A stretch of 64,000 bases of DNA, taken from assembly GCA_946807835.1 (NCBI GenBank), contig OX327699.1:23858014-23922013 (forward strand). The letters are read 5' to 3'. The notes below the pieces were generated by a model. It saw only the letters and a list, made by a program, of their open reading frames with translations. It did no database searches and was not told the origin of the DNA. Below, piece after piece: positions 46,369-60,271 of the stretch. The number at the start of each line of letters is the position of its first letter. The stretch's first letter is position 1. Origin of the DNA: Ailanthus altissimus (Eukaryota > Streptophyta > Magnoliopsida > Sapindales > Simaroubaceae). The position numbers were made by a program, and so were the translations under genes.

Positions 46369-49342
46369 TTCTCTTTGTAAAACCCTCGTGATTTATTCCT
46401 CCAGATTTTCTCTCCTCCTTTGCGAGAAAGATCCAAGGTAAAGAGCACGCATATTCCGTGATTATCTTCATTGTCATTTATTTGTCTTGTTTTTTTATTT
46501 GTGGTGAATGATATCCAACTTTACTGTTTGTTTTTCCAGAAAAAGAGCAAATATAGTTTGTCCCTTTACCAGTACAATTTCATCTTTCTTCTGTTCTTTG
46601 AAGGGCTATCAAGTGATACTCAACATGATTCACAACTTTATTTATTTATTTGATAATCGGTGGATCATATCCACTCCTAATTGGGAACCCTAGTTCTCTT
46701 ATTTTACTTTTTGATTCTTATATTTTTCATCAGATAGGACAAATATATAATATGAAAGCTTCTCTTTCTTTTCTCTCTTTTAGAATTTTTGATCTAGGGT
46801 TTCATCCGTATCAATCTACTCCATCTTCACATCTCCTATCTAGGGTCTTTTCTTTGAAAGATCGGTGAGATTGAGAAGTTAATGGTTTTGAGATGCATAG
46901 GAACAGAAGAGTAAACAAAGGGAAAAAGTATAATGAGAAAAATTATTATGTCAGAGCTCATGAGACCTAAATGATAGCTCCATTGAAAGGCCTTGAATTT
47001 TAACAGTTTTGTTACTGTAAGTCTACGAATCTTTGTGTTGCTTCTTTGCTTTGTGGTTATTATGATATACATCAGATCACAATTAAAGGTGGAGATTGTG
47101 TTCATGGCTTCGTGCATGACCGCCACAATTTTAACTATGTCAGTCATTTATTTTTTTAATTTAATTATTTTGTTTTACAGCAGCCCTAGTAATACGTTTC
47201 TATTCTACCCTCCCCAACTCATCATCTACGTAGGCGCATGATTGAATACTGACAATGCTATTTCCACGTTACCCCACGCGCCTTAATAATGCAAAGCCTG
47301 GTAGGTGGCTTTCACGGAGACCCGAGTCAGGTTTCTTCTTTAAGGCGGCCACACGATGGAGCTGAGCCCTAGCCCCATTTGGTGTGTGTTTTCTTTCAAA
47401 CGGTAAGGCGTTTTTGAAATTGATCAGCTGCAGGACTCGGCAATAAGAAATAAGGTAAATGCAATTATTATGGTTCTGTTTTGTTTCTTAGTATTTCTGG
47501 TGGTTTCTTGCTCAAGAGTTTGGATTACCTTTTGAAGCTTAAGACGTCTCTATTTCTCCTGTTTTGAGGGTTAAATTAGGGGTCATCGTATTTCATGTAT
47601 TTTGGGTTTACTTAGGAAGTTTAATTCTTTGTAAATGATGATAAAAATGCATCAGTTTAATGACTTCGACATGACATATTATTAATGTAAATTTGTAGTC
47701 CGGTTAACTCGAACTTCAAGATGAGAGAACACATCAAATTGCTTTAAGGTGATCCATGATGTAAATTACGTTAGTTGTGGGCTTGATTAACTCTTTCAAA
47801 CTACCAAGAATGTTTTTCGCTTTGAAGGGAAAAAAAAATGAAACACTTTTCATTTGTCAATAATTACACTTTAATTTTTCCTTTTCCGCTTGTTGCCTTG
47901 GAATTTTTATATGATCTAAGGCTCTTTCGATGATAAAAATGCAACTGTGGAAATGATTTTCTTTACGGATAAATGGTAATTAATATTATTTTGAAACTGA
48001 GAGCTTAAATGAAAGTTTAAGTTTGCTCAAACCTATAGGAGGAATAATGGCGCCACTAATATGATGATTAATTTGAGTCTTGTTTGTGATGATTTCATGT
48101 GAGAACAATCGCGGCGTAGATATGATGGCTAATTTTTGGGTCTTTCTCGTGATAATTTCGCATGACGAATGAATATTTAGAAGTCGAGATTTTATCTAAG
48201 AAAGGTGATGAATTTTCAAACTATAATTTTTGTTAATTCTTGTTTTATTCGGAAGTTCTTATTTCACAAATGTAACTTTTTATCTTCTCTCTTTATTATT
48301 ATTTTTTTTCATCTATTGTATCAGTTTTATGCATCTCTCAACGAGTAAAGCTCAGGCGTCTTACTTTTGTTTATGTTTTTTAATGATTGTTATTTAAATA
48401 AAATTTCGTGGTACGATCACGGTTCCTTTAGAAAAAAAAACGTGCTTGAAACATCTGAAAGAGTGAATGTTTTATCTTTAATTATCCATTTCGTAAATTA
48501 GTTGATCGAAATTCTTGAATTTTTTTGTCTCTTTGTTTATCCTCATAATTAGAATTGCGTGTATGTGTGACGGGGGAATCAGGAAGGAAAATGGCATAAA
48601 ATTTTGCCCCAAAATTGTGTTTGGCGGTATTAGAAGATCGCGACGTGGTAGAATCTTATTGAATATAGTGGTTCTCGCACTGACGTGGTATGCTGCATGA
48701 AAAAATGACTTTAAAAGTAGATTTTAAGTGTCTCCACCTCTCTGAGTTTGGGGACGAGGCCGAGCGAACCTTTGAAGAGCTCTTAGCTTCTAAGTGGCCT
48801 GATATTGTGAAACTGTTTCGACTATCTTGAGAGAAAGCAAAAACTTTTTTTTGTGGATAAATTAAGTCTCAAGTATAGAAGTTGAGAGTAAATAACGGAG
48901 AAACGCGTGTTTTAAATAAATATGATGTGTGAATGCATATGGGTAATACAAATTGGTGAAATGGGTTTCTTATGTGAGGACAATCTAGGGTTTTAGACAA
49001 TAGTAAGAATCTTAATTTAGAGAGCTAGAGGGGACCTCTTAAATTTTGTGCCTATCAATTTTTAGAATAGACGCAGAGCTGCTATACTAACTCGCTTGCA
49101 GGATAGTGAGAAAAAGGTAAAGGAGTACAATGTTGTGTTTGCCAAGCATTAATTAGGGCAAAACTAGGGTTTACGCCATAAGTTGCGACAAAAAATAGAA
49201 ATTAAAGGTTTTGTTTGGGTGTTTTAATAATGGTTGTGTAGAATGTAACAATGATAACAAATATATATATATATATATATATGAATAAGGATTGAGATTT
49301 AATAACGGTGAATGATTTGATGGTCATAAATGACGAATAATT
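46369..49342. other. MIR394 3' region and intergenic DNA
   Basis: The first few hundred bases probably belong to the primary transcript (a possible splice donor, caag|gtaaag, near 46,436). Short frames at 46,471-47,241 and 48,515-48,700 show no domain. No other gene is seen. Confidence 0.4.
49261..49282. repeat. (AT)n microsatellite
   Basis: Eleven AT units lie just upstream of the LINE insertion site. Confidence 0.9.
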
Positions 49343-49359
49343 GAGAATGATGCTTATTA
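49343..49359. repeat. LINE target-site duplication, left copy
   Basis: The sequence gagaatgatgcttatta is repeated at 57,518-57,534. The first three bases of the right copy merge with the (GA)n tail, so the certain duplication is 14 bp. Confidence 0.88.
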
Positions 49360-49506
49360 TACTAGAAGGGAGAGGATAAAGGCAAGAAAACAATGGCTTA
49401 TTCTCTTGGCGTACGTTAGCATTGGCTAACTTACGTTGTGCTCCAAATGGGAAAGAAGAAGACTCGTCTTTCTCCCGTGGCTTCGTGACCTCTCCCAGCA
49501 TCTACC

Positions 49507-50802
49507 GTGGCTTCGCATCCTCTCTCAACACTGAACTCCGATGAAGCTGTTGTGGCGTCGCCGTCTTCTGTGGATCCGATTGGGGTTGATTCTCCGGCGA
49601 GAAGCGTGCTGGCCCCTACTGGTCTAGGTGCGATGTCTGCCGATCTTCCTCTAGTGGTTCACTCCGATAGTGCTGCTACCGTGGTGCTGACGTCTTCTGT
49701 GGTCGTTTCTCTGGCGAGAAGCGTGCTGACTCCGGCAGGTCCAGATGCGATACCTGCCGATCTCCCTCCCACTGGAAAACCTCGATCCACTTCTCCTCTG
49801 GTGGTTCTGTCTGTTGGTGGTAGGGCGGTTGGCCCTCCGGCCTTGAGGATTGACTCGACTGTTGCTCCGGGACGGCGGTTGGAGCTTGCTACAGGTCTGT
49901 GGTCGTATCCTCTGTTCCTGTGATGGTCGGACCTGAGATGTTTGCCGTTGATGTCGCCGGCCCGATTACTGCTATTGGTACTGGGTCTTGCAACATTGTG
50001 ATTTCTCCTTAGCCGACTGAGTTGTATATAAAAGAAGGGCTGAATGAGGAAAAGAGAAATTTTAGGGACAGTTACCCTAAGCCATGGGTGTCGCTCTTTA
50101 CTGATAATCGCAACCTTACACCGGAATGTAAATTGCAATTTGTTACTCTTGAAATCTGCAATGGCCAAAGAGTGGTAAAACTTTGCACTGAGGAACTCAT
50201 TAAGGAAGAAAAACGATGGAAATATGCCTTGATTGGAGGAGTATATGGCCTTTCACCACGGTTCTACCGCCTTTAAGCCTTCGTGCAAAATCGTTGGGCT
50301 CGATATGGTTTAATTTCTGTTCACTCCATTAAGCTTAATTTGTTCTTATTTAATTTTGATAGTGAATTAGGACAACAAAAGGCCTTGAATGATAGAATAA
50401 TTACTTTTGACAATCGTCCCTTGGTTGTTAAAATTTGAAAACCAAGAATGATAATTGATATGTCTAGCATTCGATCGGTGCCTATCTGGATACAGTTACT
50501 TGGGCTTTTATGAAAATTTTAGACTCTTTCTATGCTAAGTCGAATTGCTAGCTCTATAGGGATGCTCAAATATTGTGACCTTTGTACCTTGAATAAAACA
50601 AAATTGGCTTATGCTAAAGTTTTAGTGGAAACGGATGTTGGGGGTGAATTCCCACATATTGTGACGCTGGAGGATGAAAATGGTGCCACTGTGACTCAAG
50701 AGGTAATTTATAAATGGAAACCAACCATTTGTAGTAAATGCAACAAATTTGGTCACGCAGATAAATCTTGTGCTCCGATAAGAAAGGCTAGACAAATATG
50801 AC
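49507..50802 (+). pseudogene. LINE ORF1-like protein, broken
   Basis: The frame opens in a proline/serine/alanine-rich segment (49,507-49,923). It moves to a DUF4283-like block at 50,022-50,276 (CNGQRVVKLCTEELIKEEKR), and ends in a frame with a CX2CX4HX4C zinc knuckle at 50,730-50,771 (CSKCNKFGHADKSC). It is split by stops near 49,921, 50,010 and 50,275. The protein would bind RNA and accompany the LINE RNA. Confidence 0.82.
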
Positions 50803-51115
50803 AAGTGAAAAGTGACAACCGACAAAATAGTGATGGGAAGGAATTTCGCCCCCAACTTGAAAAGTCTGATGAGGCCCTTATTGCTAAGACGATTATGGTA
50901 ACACAAAATGAGGGGAAGAATTGTAATGTGGCAAGCAAGTTTGACACAGGGAAGCTAAGTACTAAAGTCGGGCCCTCACCAACTACCCATGACAAGATTC
51001 AAGCAGTTGACAGATACAATCTGAGGAAGACTATTGCTCTCACCCATGATGTGGGAATAATTGGAGAGGGTAGAAGAGCTGCACGGATCCTCCAACCTTC
51101 TTCCAATAGGGGTAC

Positions 51116-53543
51116 ATGATTACTAGCTGGAATAAACGAGGTCTTTATGGCCCCTGCAAACAATCAGATGTGAGAACTCTGATTAAGAAGAAGAAGAAGT
51201 TATGTCTCATAGGATTATTAAAAATAAGGGTGAAGCTTGAGAATACAGCTGAACTTTGGGGCAAATTGGCTCTAAAAGGGTGGAAACTAGAACACAATTT
51301 CGACTGTTTCAATATGGGAAGGATATTGGTAGTTTTTAATCCTGATAAATGCAATGTTGAAATTCTCAGAAAGCATTGGCAATTCTTATACTATAAAGTA
51401 ACTATGGAGGGTTTGGAGTTTTACTGGACCATTGTTTATAGTGCATTTGATTCTACGGAAAGAGAGACATTGTGGTGTGATCTCTATGGTGGGATGGTGA
51501 CTGCGCAACAACCTTGGCTGATTCAAGGTGACTTCAATAATGTTCTTAGCAATAATGACAGGATTGGGGGCAACTGGGCTAATGATAATATGTTGGAGCC
51601 TTTTAAAAATTGGGTTTCAGTACTCGAGCTCTATGAGCTAAAATATTGAGGGTACAGATTCACATGATGTAATAATCAGCAGGATTCTCGGAAGATTTGG
51701 AGAAAGATTGACTGGGCATTTGTAAATGGGAAATGGTTAGGCATATGGGAACGATATGAGAATGAAGTGTTAACTGCAGGTGTTTTTAATCACTCCCTTT
51801 TTATGGTACCTATCTCAAAGGATCTTTCTAGAGATAGGCTACCTTTCAAGTTCTTCAATGCTTAGTGTTCTCACCCTCAGGTTTTTTGAGTAGTTGAAAA
51901 GATTTGAAAAATTGAGATCTAGGGTTCTCCAATGCGCAAAGTGTGGGGTAAGCTTAAACTTCTAAAAATAAAGCTAAAAGAACTAAACAATGACTTGTTC
52001 ATGAATCTGTCTCAAAAGACTGAAGATTGGAAGTTAGTGTTGGACTCCTGACAAATTGGTTTGATGGCTGACCCATTCAATGAAGTGCTTTATGATGTGA
52101 AAATTGGTGTTTATCAATATCTAAGAAAGCTCATCGCCACTGAGGAAAACATCATCAGATAGAAATCTAGAGTCAATTAGGTGCAACTTGGGGACTTAAA
52201 CTCTAGATACTTCCATAATATAATTAAGCAAATGAGAGCGAGGAATAAAATCTCTTGTATAGCAGATCATAATGGCAATCTTATCCAACCTGAGGACATT
52301 AAGAGTACTATTGTGCGCTACTACCAGAACTTGTTAGGGACTGATATAGGTACTAAAGCAACCATTGATCAGGGGATTATTAATAATGGGCCAAAATTGA
52401 GGGAGGAAGATCGAGATATACTATGCGCCCCCATCTCTGAACAGGAAGTAAAAGATACGATGTTTAGTATAAGGGGAGATAAAGCGTCGAGTCCTGATGG
52501 TTATAACAGCTTATTTTTTAAAAAATGTTGGTCGGTCATTGGCAAATATGTCACTCATGTTGTACAACACTTCTTCCATATAGGTCAGATCTATAACCCT
52601 ATTAATGTCACTGTCATTACTTTAGTTCCTAAGGTGCCTAACCCTCATACTCTTCTGGACTATAGACCAATTTCTTGTTGTACTGTGCTGTATAAATGTA
52701 TCACAAAAATAATCATTGGCAGATTAAGAAAGGTTATCTGTTATCTGGTTTGCCCTAGTCAAACTGCCTTTATTCTTCATAGGACAATCGTTGATAATGT
52801 TCTGTTAGCTCATGAGCTAGTGAGGGGTTATGATAGGAAAAACGGTGTTCCCAATTGTGCCCTTAAAATTTACCTGTGGAAGGCTTTTGACTCAGTTTCT
52901 TGGGATTTCTTAGAAGAAGTATTATTGGGGCTCAACTTTCCTTTCTATTTCATTAGACTGATCATGTGTTATGTACGATCATGTATGTTTTCAATTGTTG
53001 TGAATGGAAGCTTGGAGGGTTTTTTCCCTGAAAAGAGAGATTTAAGGCAAGGAGACCTTATGTCCCATCTGTTATTTTTCCTTGCAATGGAGTATCTAAG
53101 TAGAAGCCTACTTAGTATTCCTGATCATCAATTTAACTTTCACAAAGGATGTAAATGAATGAGATTGAATCACCTGCTCTTTGTTGATGACTTGTTCCTT
53201 TTCTCTTATGGTGACATAAGCTCTGTTGAGCAATTTAAAATAGCCCTGGATAATTTATGCAAAGTTTCAGGCTTACAACTAAATGCACGCAAGAGTTTAA
53301 TTTTTTTCGACCACATCCCTGCAGCTATGAAGAATGCTATTCTGCACTTGACCTAGTTTTAATGTGGCACTCTTCTAGTTAAATATTTATGGGTCCCTTT
53401 AATTTTTGGAAGACTAAAGAAGGACCACTGTCGAGAATTAATCAACAAAATGACTGCAAGAGTCTCGAACTGGGCAGGTAAGATGTTATCATATGTTGGA
53501 CGATTGCAATTGATTACTTCTGTGTAAATGAGTGAACGTGTAT
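51116..53543 (+). pseudogene. LINE ORF2, endonuclease and reverse transcriptase part
   Basis: Endonuclease motifs SWNKRGL (51,122 on) and QGDFNNVL (near 51,525) are followed by stops at about 51,648. The reverse transcriptase frame 52,181-53,158 has YRPISCC, a VDNVLLAHEL block and LRQGD. After a stop the catalytic FVDD box lies near 53,184. The frame continues with several shifts to 53,543, where the solo LTR interrupts it. Confidence 0.88.
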
Positions 53544-53547
53544 TAGT
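53543..53547. repeat. solo LTR target duplication, left copy
   Basis: ttagt here and ctagt at 56,245-56,249 (4 of 5). Removing the insert and one copy restores the LINE text (gtgtattag|tgctctatg). Confidence 0.75.
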
Positions 53548-56244
53548 TGTCACGCCCCAGACCCAAAAGATCTGACACACGACATCACTTACATTCATTC
53601 AATAATACTTAAACATTCATTTTAATTTCTTTCAGAATTATAGCAATTGAATTATGACTGGGACAATTAGTAAACCGGAGATACGCAGAGTTTTCTCAGA
53701 GATTAACACTCTACTACGTCATCAGTAACAACTTTGTTACCGGAAGCCCAGAATATATTCATTGTAAATTCTTACTTAAAATCAATCTATTACTACACTT
53801 GGTGAAACTTAAACTAAATCCAACCACACACAATAAAATAATACATAAGTATTTATTCAATAGGAAAAAATCAAATATCTTATCCCACGTGTTCCCAAAT
53901 GAAACACTTAGCAACCTAACAACTTGGGGAACCCAAGGAACAGCAGAAGCCTTGCCAAATTCGCTAAGCACACATGTACCTTATTTACCTGAAATCACCA
54001 TAAACTATAATGAGTATAAAACTCAATAAGCATACTAGTTTTTCATATATCAAATACAAATACATATATGTACATAATGCATATGTATGATATGCTGTGA
54101 TCAATTCATAATCTTATCAAATCACATATCATGTAAGCGCTTACACATTCTTTCAAAACATATAATAGGAATACCATCACTCAACTACTACTTAGTAGAA
54201 CTTACATATCACATAATGAGCCAAATGTTACTCGTAGGTGACATACCGTATGAGAAGAATAGTACAAGTAAGGTTTTTAAATCACACATATATAATGCTC
54301 ATGCCCGAAGGTAAAAGCCAAACCCTCACCCTGATCATCGGTGAGTCCTCTCACATGTACCAATACGCCACCACACGAATGTGATGACTCACTCTTCCTT
54401 TAGGTACTAAGAGGATCCTCCCTACATACGGAACACATAACATATACCAATTCCGAAGAAAAGGCCACACATAAAGGCTCCAAAAATCACATAAAATACC
54501 TACTAAGTCAACAGTGAGTTCAAGTACCCTCAAAACACAAAATATTTCTCATGGACATATTACACTTCAAAAGCTCTCTTTGTTAAACACATTTTACTTT
54601 GAAAGCTCACTTTCAAAAACACATGTATGTCATGTATATCCATGCTAATATTCATAAATACATATATTCACATTTCATATCAAAATATACTTTGACATAA
54701 CATAAACGTATTTCTAACCACATTTACAAAATCATACAAAATAATTACTACGTTTATTGTGATTTCAGTAAAAAGTCTAGTATACTTACCTCTTAACACT
54801 TTCAGCTATAAAGTTTAAATCTCCTTAACCTATCAATACAAATTAGTCCTTTCATAAGCCTCACAATTTACACAAAATACTTTAAATAGCTTACAAAATT
54901 ATACACAATGCATTTATCACATCAAATTGGTCTAAATACTTGGTTTCTCAAAATCTGTCATTCTAACCACTTACACTTAACAAATTTTTTTAATACATCA
55001 AATGATGTCCAATTACTCCAAAATCAGAATATATCATTTTTGACTCATATATCATCTTATACATGAATATTATATCAAAATCCTACACAATCCATTCCAT
55101 ACACACCATCGAATCCAAACTACTAACCTGACATGATCAAGATACTTACTGAACAGTATTCAATCTCCCAATTTTATAAAATCATATACTAACTCAAAAA
55201 TTATAAAACTATCACATAATTACTTTTAACACATATCTCAGTCCATGATAAATATTTCACTTTCAAATCACTGCCAAAAGTATTTTAAAATTATTTTATT
55301 TCATAGCTTTAAAAATCTGTTAATCAAATACTGCAATGAGCTGATACACTTTAGAAAATCATAACACTTCAACCACATTAATCTAAATTCTCAATTCTGA
55401 GTATATCATATTAGATATATAAAATTATTATATTCCACAAATTCGTAATTTTTGAAGATCATTCAGTAGGACAAAAATTATTTTTCACTGTATTATACTG
55501 TTCATATAGGAAATTTCTAGAATTTCAAGGTTATTTTTGTAAATTCACAACAAATTCAATTTCTGAAATTTTGAATCGATTCAAAGTCTCAAATGATCCT
55601 AAACATGTCTAATTTCATATACTCAAAATTCAAAACCATAATTGAATCACAACAATTTATAAAATTCTTGGATCAAAAGACTATCAAGCAAAAATTCTAC
55701 AATCCATCATGATTTATCAAGCTATCTTATAGATCATCATCAATTCTCAAAATATCATACGAAATACACATCAAATCCTCAATTATACATATTTTCAGAA
55801 ATCAAAACTTAAATAAATTAACATAATTAACACCAATAAATTGAGAAATAGTTGTGATATACCTCTTAAAATCTAAAATTTCAATTTTTTTTTTTTCTTC
55901 TCATTCTTCTCTTTCTCTCCCTTCTTTTTCTCTCTTCTCTCTCTCTAAAAGAGGTAGCTCGACCAAAATGAGAGAATTAGGGTTTTAAAAGTGTATTTTT
56001 ATATTAAGTGGCTAATTTTTGATATTTACGAATTTACCCCTAAAATTTTTAAAGTATTATAATTTGGTCCCTAAAATAAATTTAAAGTCTTACAATTAAA
56101 CCCAATGCTAATAGTATGACCTTAACTTATACAAACACTACTAATAATAATATATAAATCAAGTATCACCCACATACAAATAAAATACATATATTTATAT
56201 ATATAAATACTTATTTTTACCAATTGTAAATACTGGTTACTACA
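53548..56244 (-). mobile_element. solo LTR, 2.7 kb, probably gypsy type
   Basis: On the minus strand it starts TGTAGTAACCAGTATTTACA and ends GGGTCTGGGGCGTGACA, a 3' end common in long LTRs of plant Ty3/gypsy elements. The minus-strand promoter-like stretch near 55,950-56,020 (an aatataaaaatac motif followed by aaaccctaattctctc) agrees with that orientation. It has no coding domains and no second LTR, so it is a solo LTR left by recombination. It is nested in the LINE in the opposite orientation. The lineage (for example Tekay/Del) is a guess from length and end motif. Confidence 0.8.
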
Positions 56245-56249
56245 CTAGT

Positions 56250-57400
56250 GCTCTATGTTTATCCTCCCAAAGGTAGTTATTAAGGAGGTAGAAGGTATTT
56301 GTAGAAAATTTATATGGCATAGTTATGATTCTAAAAAAAAAAGGGTGTCCAGTCGCTTAGGATGATCTCTGTTATACCAAAAGGGAAGGGGGATTAGGAA
56401 TAAAATTCCTACATTCATGGAATCAAGCTGCAGTTATTAAACACCTATGGGACCTTCTGGCTACGAAATCCTTTCTATGGGCTAAATGGGTTACTGAAAA
56501 TAAACTTAAAAGATTGGGCTTTTGGGGGATAACAAAACCATTAGACTATAGCTGAACATGGCGGAAACTTTTAGATTTACGGAGGCACATACAGAAGTTC
56601 TTTGGTTATAAATTGGGCAATGGATCAAAATTCTTTTTTTGGAGTGATCCGTGGTTGAATGGTGAATCTATTGTCGACAAATTCCCCCAGGTCAATATTA
56701 GTGACTTTGACATCCCACGAGACGCAAAAGTCACTACCTATGGCACAATGGCACTTGAACCTTCCCTGACCCTTTGGATGCACATATTGTCATAGCCTGA
56801 GATTACATACAACTTAACTTCTCCATTTCTGTCTCTAAAGAGGACATGATCATCTGAATGGGAGCCCCAATGGGAGATTTTTAATAGCTAGTACATGGAG
56901 ACACCTAACAAATAGAAAACTATGGTAGAATGATACAGACTACTTTGGGGTCCCCAACATATCCCTAAGTATAGTTTTATCACCTGGCTTGCACTAAAAC
57001 ATCGACTATCTACAAATAAGAGATTGGTTATATAGGGGCTCAACATTTTCACAAGCTGCCCACTTTGTGGTAATGTCAATGAGACGGTGATACATTTATT
57101 CTTTCAGTGTTGCTTTACAGAAGGAATATGGAAAAAAGTTCTGCTGGCGTGCCATATCAACAGATGACTTGTCACTTGGAGAAAAGAGGTATCCTACTTC
57201 TGTAGGAAAATTATAGGTAAATCCTTACTTAGCAAAATTAGAAGAATTATTTTTTGTGCTTCTATCTATTTAATATGGTAAGAGCGCAATTAGGTAGTGC
57301 TCCAATATAAATTATCAAATGCCAATGATATATTTCGATCTATTAAATATGTAGTATAGATTAAATGTCTGTCTATTATCTCTGGCCAAAATATAAATTA
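56250..57400 (+). pseudogene. LINE ORF2, 3' part with zinc-binding domain
   Basis: Coding remains continue after the nested LTR: CSMFILPK, KGGLGIKFLHSWNQAA, LGNGSKFFFWSDPWLNGE and the zinc motif CPLCGNVNETVIHLFFQC (near 57,057-57,110). Several stops and frame changes separate them. This is the usual C-terminal region of plant LINE ORF2 proteins. Confidence 0.85.
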
Positions 57401-57498
57401 TATTATAGTTAGGTGATAAGTCAGAATGAGTGATTTGTTCTCGATCATTTGTATTTGGATAATTTTATCAATAAATATTTGTTATTTGACTATCAAAA

Positions 57499-57520
57499 AG
57501 AGAGAGAGAGAGAGAGAGAG
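57499..57520. repeat. (GA)n tail of the LINE
   Basis: Eleven AG units follow atcaaaa at the 3' end of the LINE. They directly precede the right target duplication. A poly-A tail that became a GA repeat, or an untypical priming tail, would both explain it. Confidence 0.8.
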
Positions 57521-57534
57521 AATGATGCTTATTA

Positions 57535-60271
57535 ATTATAAATGAGTGATGAATCACGATGATACATGTAATGCAAGGATTTTTATAAGGTTTAAATTTT
57601 TTATTAAATTAAATATTTTATTTAACCATTTATCCTTTTTAAATTTTATATTTTTAATGGGTTGTAATTTTTATTAAAAAAATAAATTTATTAAATAAAA
57701 TAGATAAAATATAATTTTTATTCTGAATAAAAATTCATAGGTGATTTAGTTATCAAATAAAATAAAAAAATTATTAATTTTAAGCTTAGAAAAAACTTTA
57801 AGGATTAAAGAAAGCGTTAATAGACTTATGTTTTCTCCGTTAGTCTTATTAATATGAGCTTTTTTTAAGTTTAGATTAAATAGCTGTAAGTAGACTTTAA
57901 CAGTAGATTTATATGTTTGAACTTTATTTAATGTATTTTTATACTTACTAAATTACAATCACGGGTTGATCCTGCTAAAATAGTTTGGGCTCACATTACT
58001 TATCTTATTATATATACATAAATTTGTACGAGGACTTGGACATTGAGCCTTTGAACATTTTTTGTACAGCAACGAATTGTTGAATGAAAATTATGTTCTG
58101 AGAGCGAAGTGCCTACTCCAGTTTGCGTTAAATAACGGTAACATTTTTAATGCTTTCTCGTTTTCTATTAAAATTATGCCACATTTATTATTATTATTAT
58201 TATTAGTATAATGAATGATTGAGAGATACATATACCATAAATTTAATGGAAAGATAATACTAAACGAGAGATATAAAATATTCTCCGTTGTAACATATAG
58301 AAGAGAAATCGTTCCATCTATTGCATATAAATGCTAGTTATCTTTTTGACACGAGTGAAAATGGGTTTTGTCTCGTGTAAATGTAATCAAGAATTGCACC
58401 GCACTACAGTGCCGGCAAGATGAGCAAGCCGCCATTGCAAATATGTTTTTGAATTGAAATTAGGAATATTTTAGTTGTCGACAAAGATATATTTTCTTTT
58501 TATATAGCTTCACACACAAGCATAATATTATAGTAATTAAAAAATAAAAGAAAATAAATAAAGTCCATAATAATTTTTATATATTGATAATTGCTTACGT
58601 TAAAATGTTATTTTTTTATTGAATCAATAAAAATTCATAAAAAAAAAAAAATTTCTATAAGGAATTATAACAATTGCACTCTCAATTGCTTTATATAGAG
58701 ATATATTTTCAAATAAAAAATAAAATTCTTAGATAATTTACACATATTCTAAGTTAATCATAATATGAGTTTTTTTTTTTTTTTTGAAGTATTAATCATA
58801 ATATGAGTTAAAAATAAAACATGGTAGGTTTAAACTAACTTTAAGAGTTTTTTAAAATTCGAAATAGGTTGCATTAACGTTAGAATATTAATCTTTCAAA
58901 TGTTGGGATATTAACTTTTGAAGATTGGGGCGTTGTCTTCTAGACGCACGGGTATCATAATAAATAAAATTAAATAAAAAAGATTCGTGAACTTTTAATT
59001 AGCTGTTCCTTTTTATCAATGCAAACCATTCTCCTTTGTCAATGCAATTAAGGACCTTTAGATTTGCCTACTTGACTTACAAAAGATAATGAGAATGGGT
59101 TATTTCACAAAATAACACTTGTATATATTAAGCTTATAATGGTACTTCGCAATTCAAAAGTCTTTTTATGGTTGAAGAATGAGCGTGTTCTTGGGCTATC
59201 ATAGAAACATAGATAGGGTCAACGAGGGAATGAATAAAGAAATTTAAAAAAAAATATAGTAAGAGGGTTGAGAAACCTTTTGAGAGGGACCGAAAAGTTC
59301 ATTATCATAGTGGTATACCATGCGACATACTCATTATAAGAATGCACTTACTAAAAGTTAAACTACGAATACACATACTAATATTGTCATTGCTATGTTT
59401 GTTTCTGAACGCCGCAGTGTTATCTTGTTCCTTTGTGTGTTTTCATTTTTCGAGTCTCCACATCTTCACTTCACATCCCATTTTTGTTGGCTTGACTCCA
59501 ACTCATTTTCTTCAATATTTTTAATCATAATTCTCACAGTAGCATTTTTATACCAATTTACATTGAACTGCAAAACTCTCTAATTTTAATTTGTTGGTCA
59601 AATAATTAATATTTTTGATACCAATTTCATTTGACAGACACGCAATCAAGTAGTGTTTCAACCAAAGAATTTTAATGTAATTATTGTTTTTTAAAGTATT
59701 ATGAATGTTATTTGTAATCGATGTTTGAAGGATGTAAGTAGCCATAATTTAGTAAATGAGTGGTGATGTTGTGCGCATGATTTTTAATGTTTGTTTTGGT
59801 TGTTTCTTGTTTTTCTTGGAACAACTCTTTGTTGCGTTTTGGCGCTCTTTAGTTATACTTTGACTGGTTTAAAGCAATAAATTTTTCTCCTTTTGGTTTG
59901 ATTACCCAAATATAATTATATGAAAGTTGAACATTGCATGAGTCTACGCAGCAGGCTGATGTTCTATACCTGTAAATGTTCATACAAGAGCTGCTAATAC
60001 TAATTGAATTCATTATGCTACTCACACTTGCTACTTGCCCACCCAACAGTCTTCCAATATATTGAATTCTGTTGCCTCTTGAAAACATTGAGAATCAAAC
60101 AAATATGTTTCAGATCGATCGCACCTTGGCTAGATTTTGTTCGAATTGACACGTTGAAAGCCGGGCAGAGGAAGTTGAAACACCGGATACAGATCGCTAA
60201 GCTGTAAATCCTACGTTTAAAATCCCAGGTGTATCACTTGCATGCATATTATCTAATGGCTGGTTTGAAAT
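57535..60271. other. intergenic, AT-rich, no gene seen
   Basis: There is a (TTA)n-like run near 58,183-58,206. A slightly protein-like short frame at 60,130-60,207 (DTLKAGQRKLKHRIQIAKL) has no recognised family and may be a relic exon. Confidence 0.35.

Larger units (their letters stand above)
49360..57517 (+). mobile_element. L1-type LINE retrotransposon with nested solo LTR
   Basis: Boundaries come from the 14-17 bp target duplication. Without the nested LTR the element is about 5.5 kb, full length for plant L1 elements. It has an ORF1 with zinc knuckle, an apurinic-type endonuclease, reverse transcriptase and a 3' zinc-binding domain, then an A/G-rich tail ending in (GA)n. Many stops and shifts make it inactive. 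The 5' end keeps a C/G-rich leader (proline- and valine-rich ORF1 start), unlike most 5'-truncated LINE copies. Confidence 0.92.

Noticed and set aside
49659..50168. 169-codon minus-strand frame
   Set aside because: Antisense of the GC-rich LINE ORF1 start. The LINE orientation is fixed by the endonuclease, RT and target duplications.
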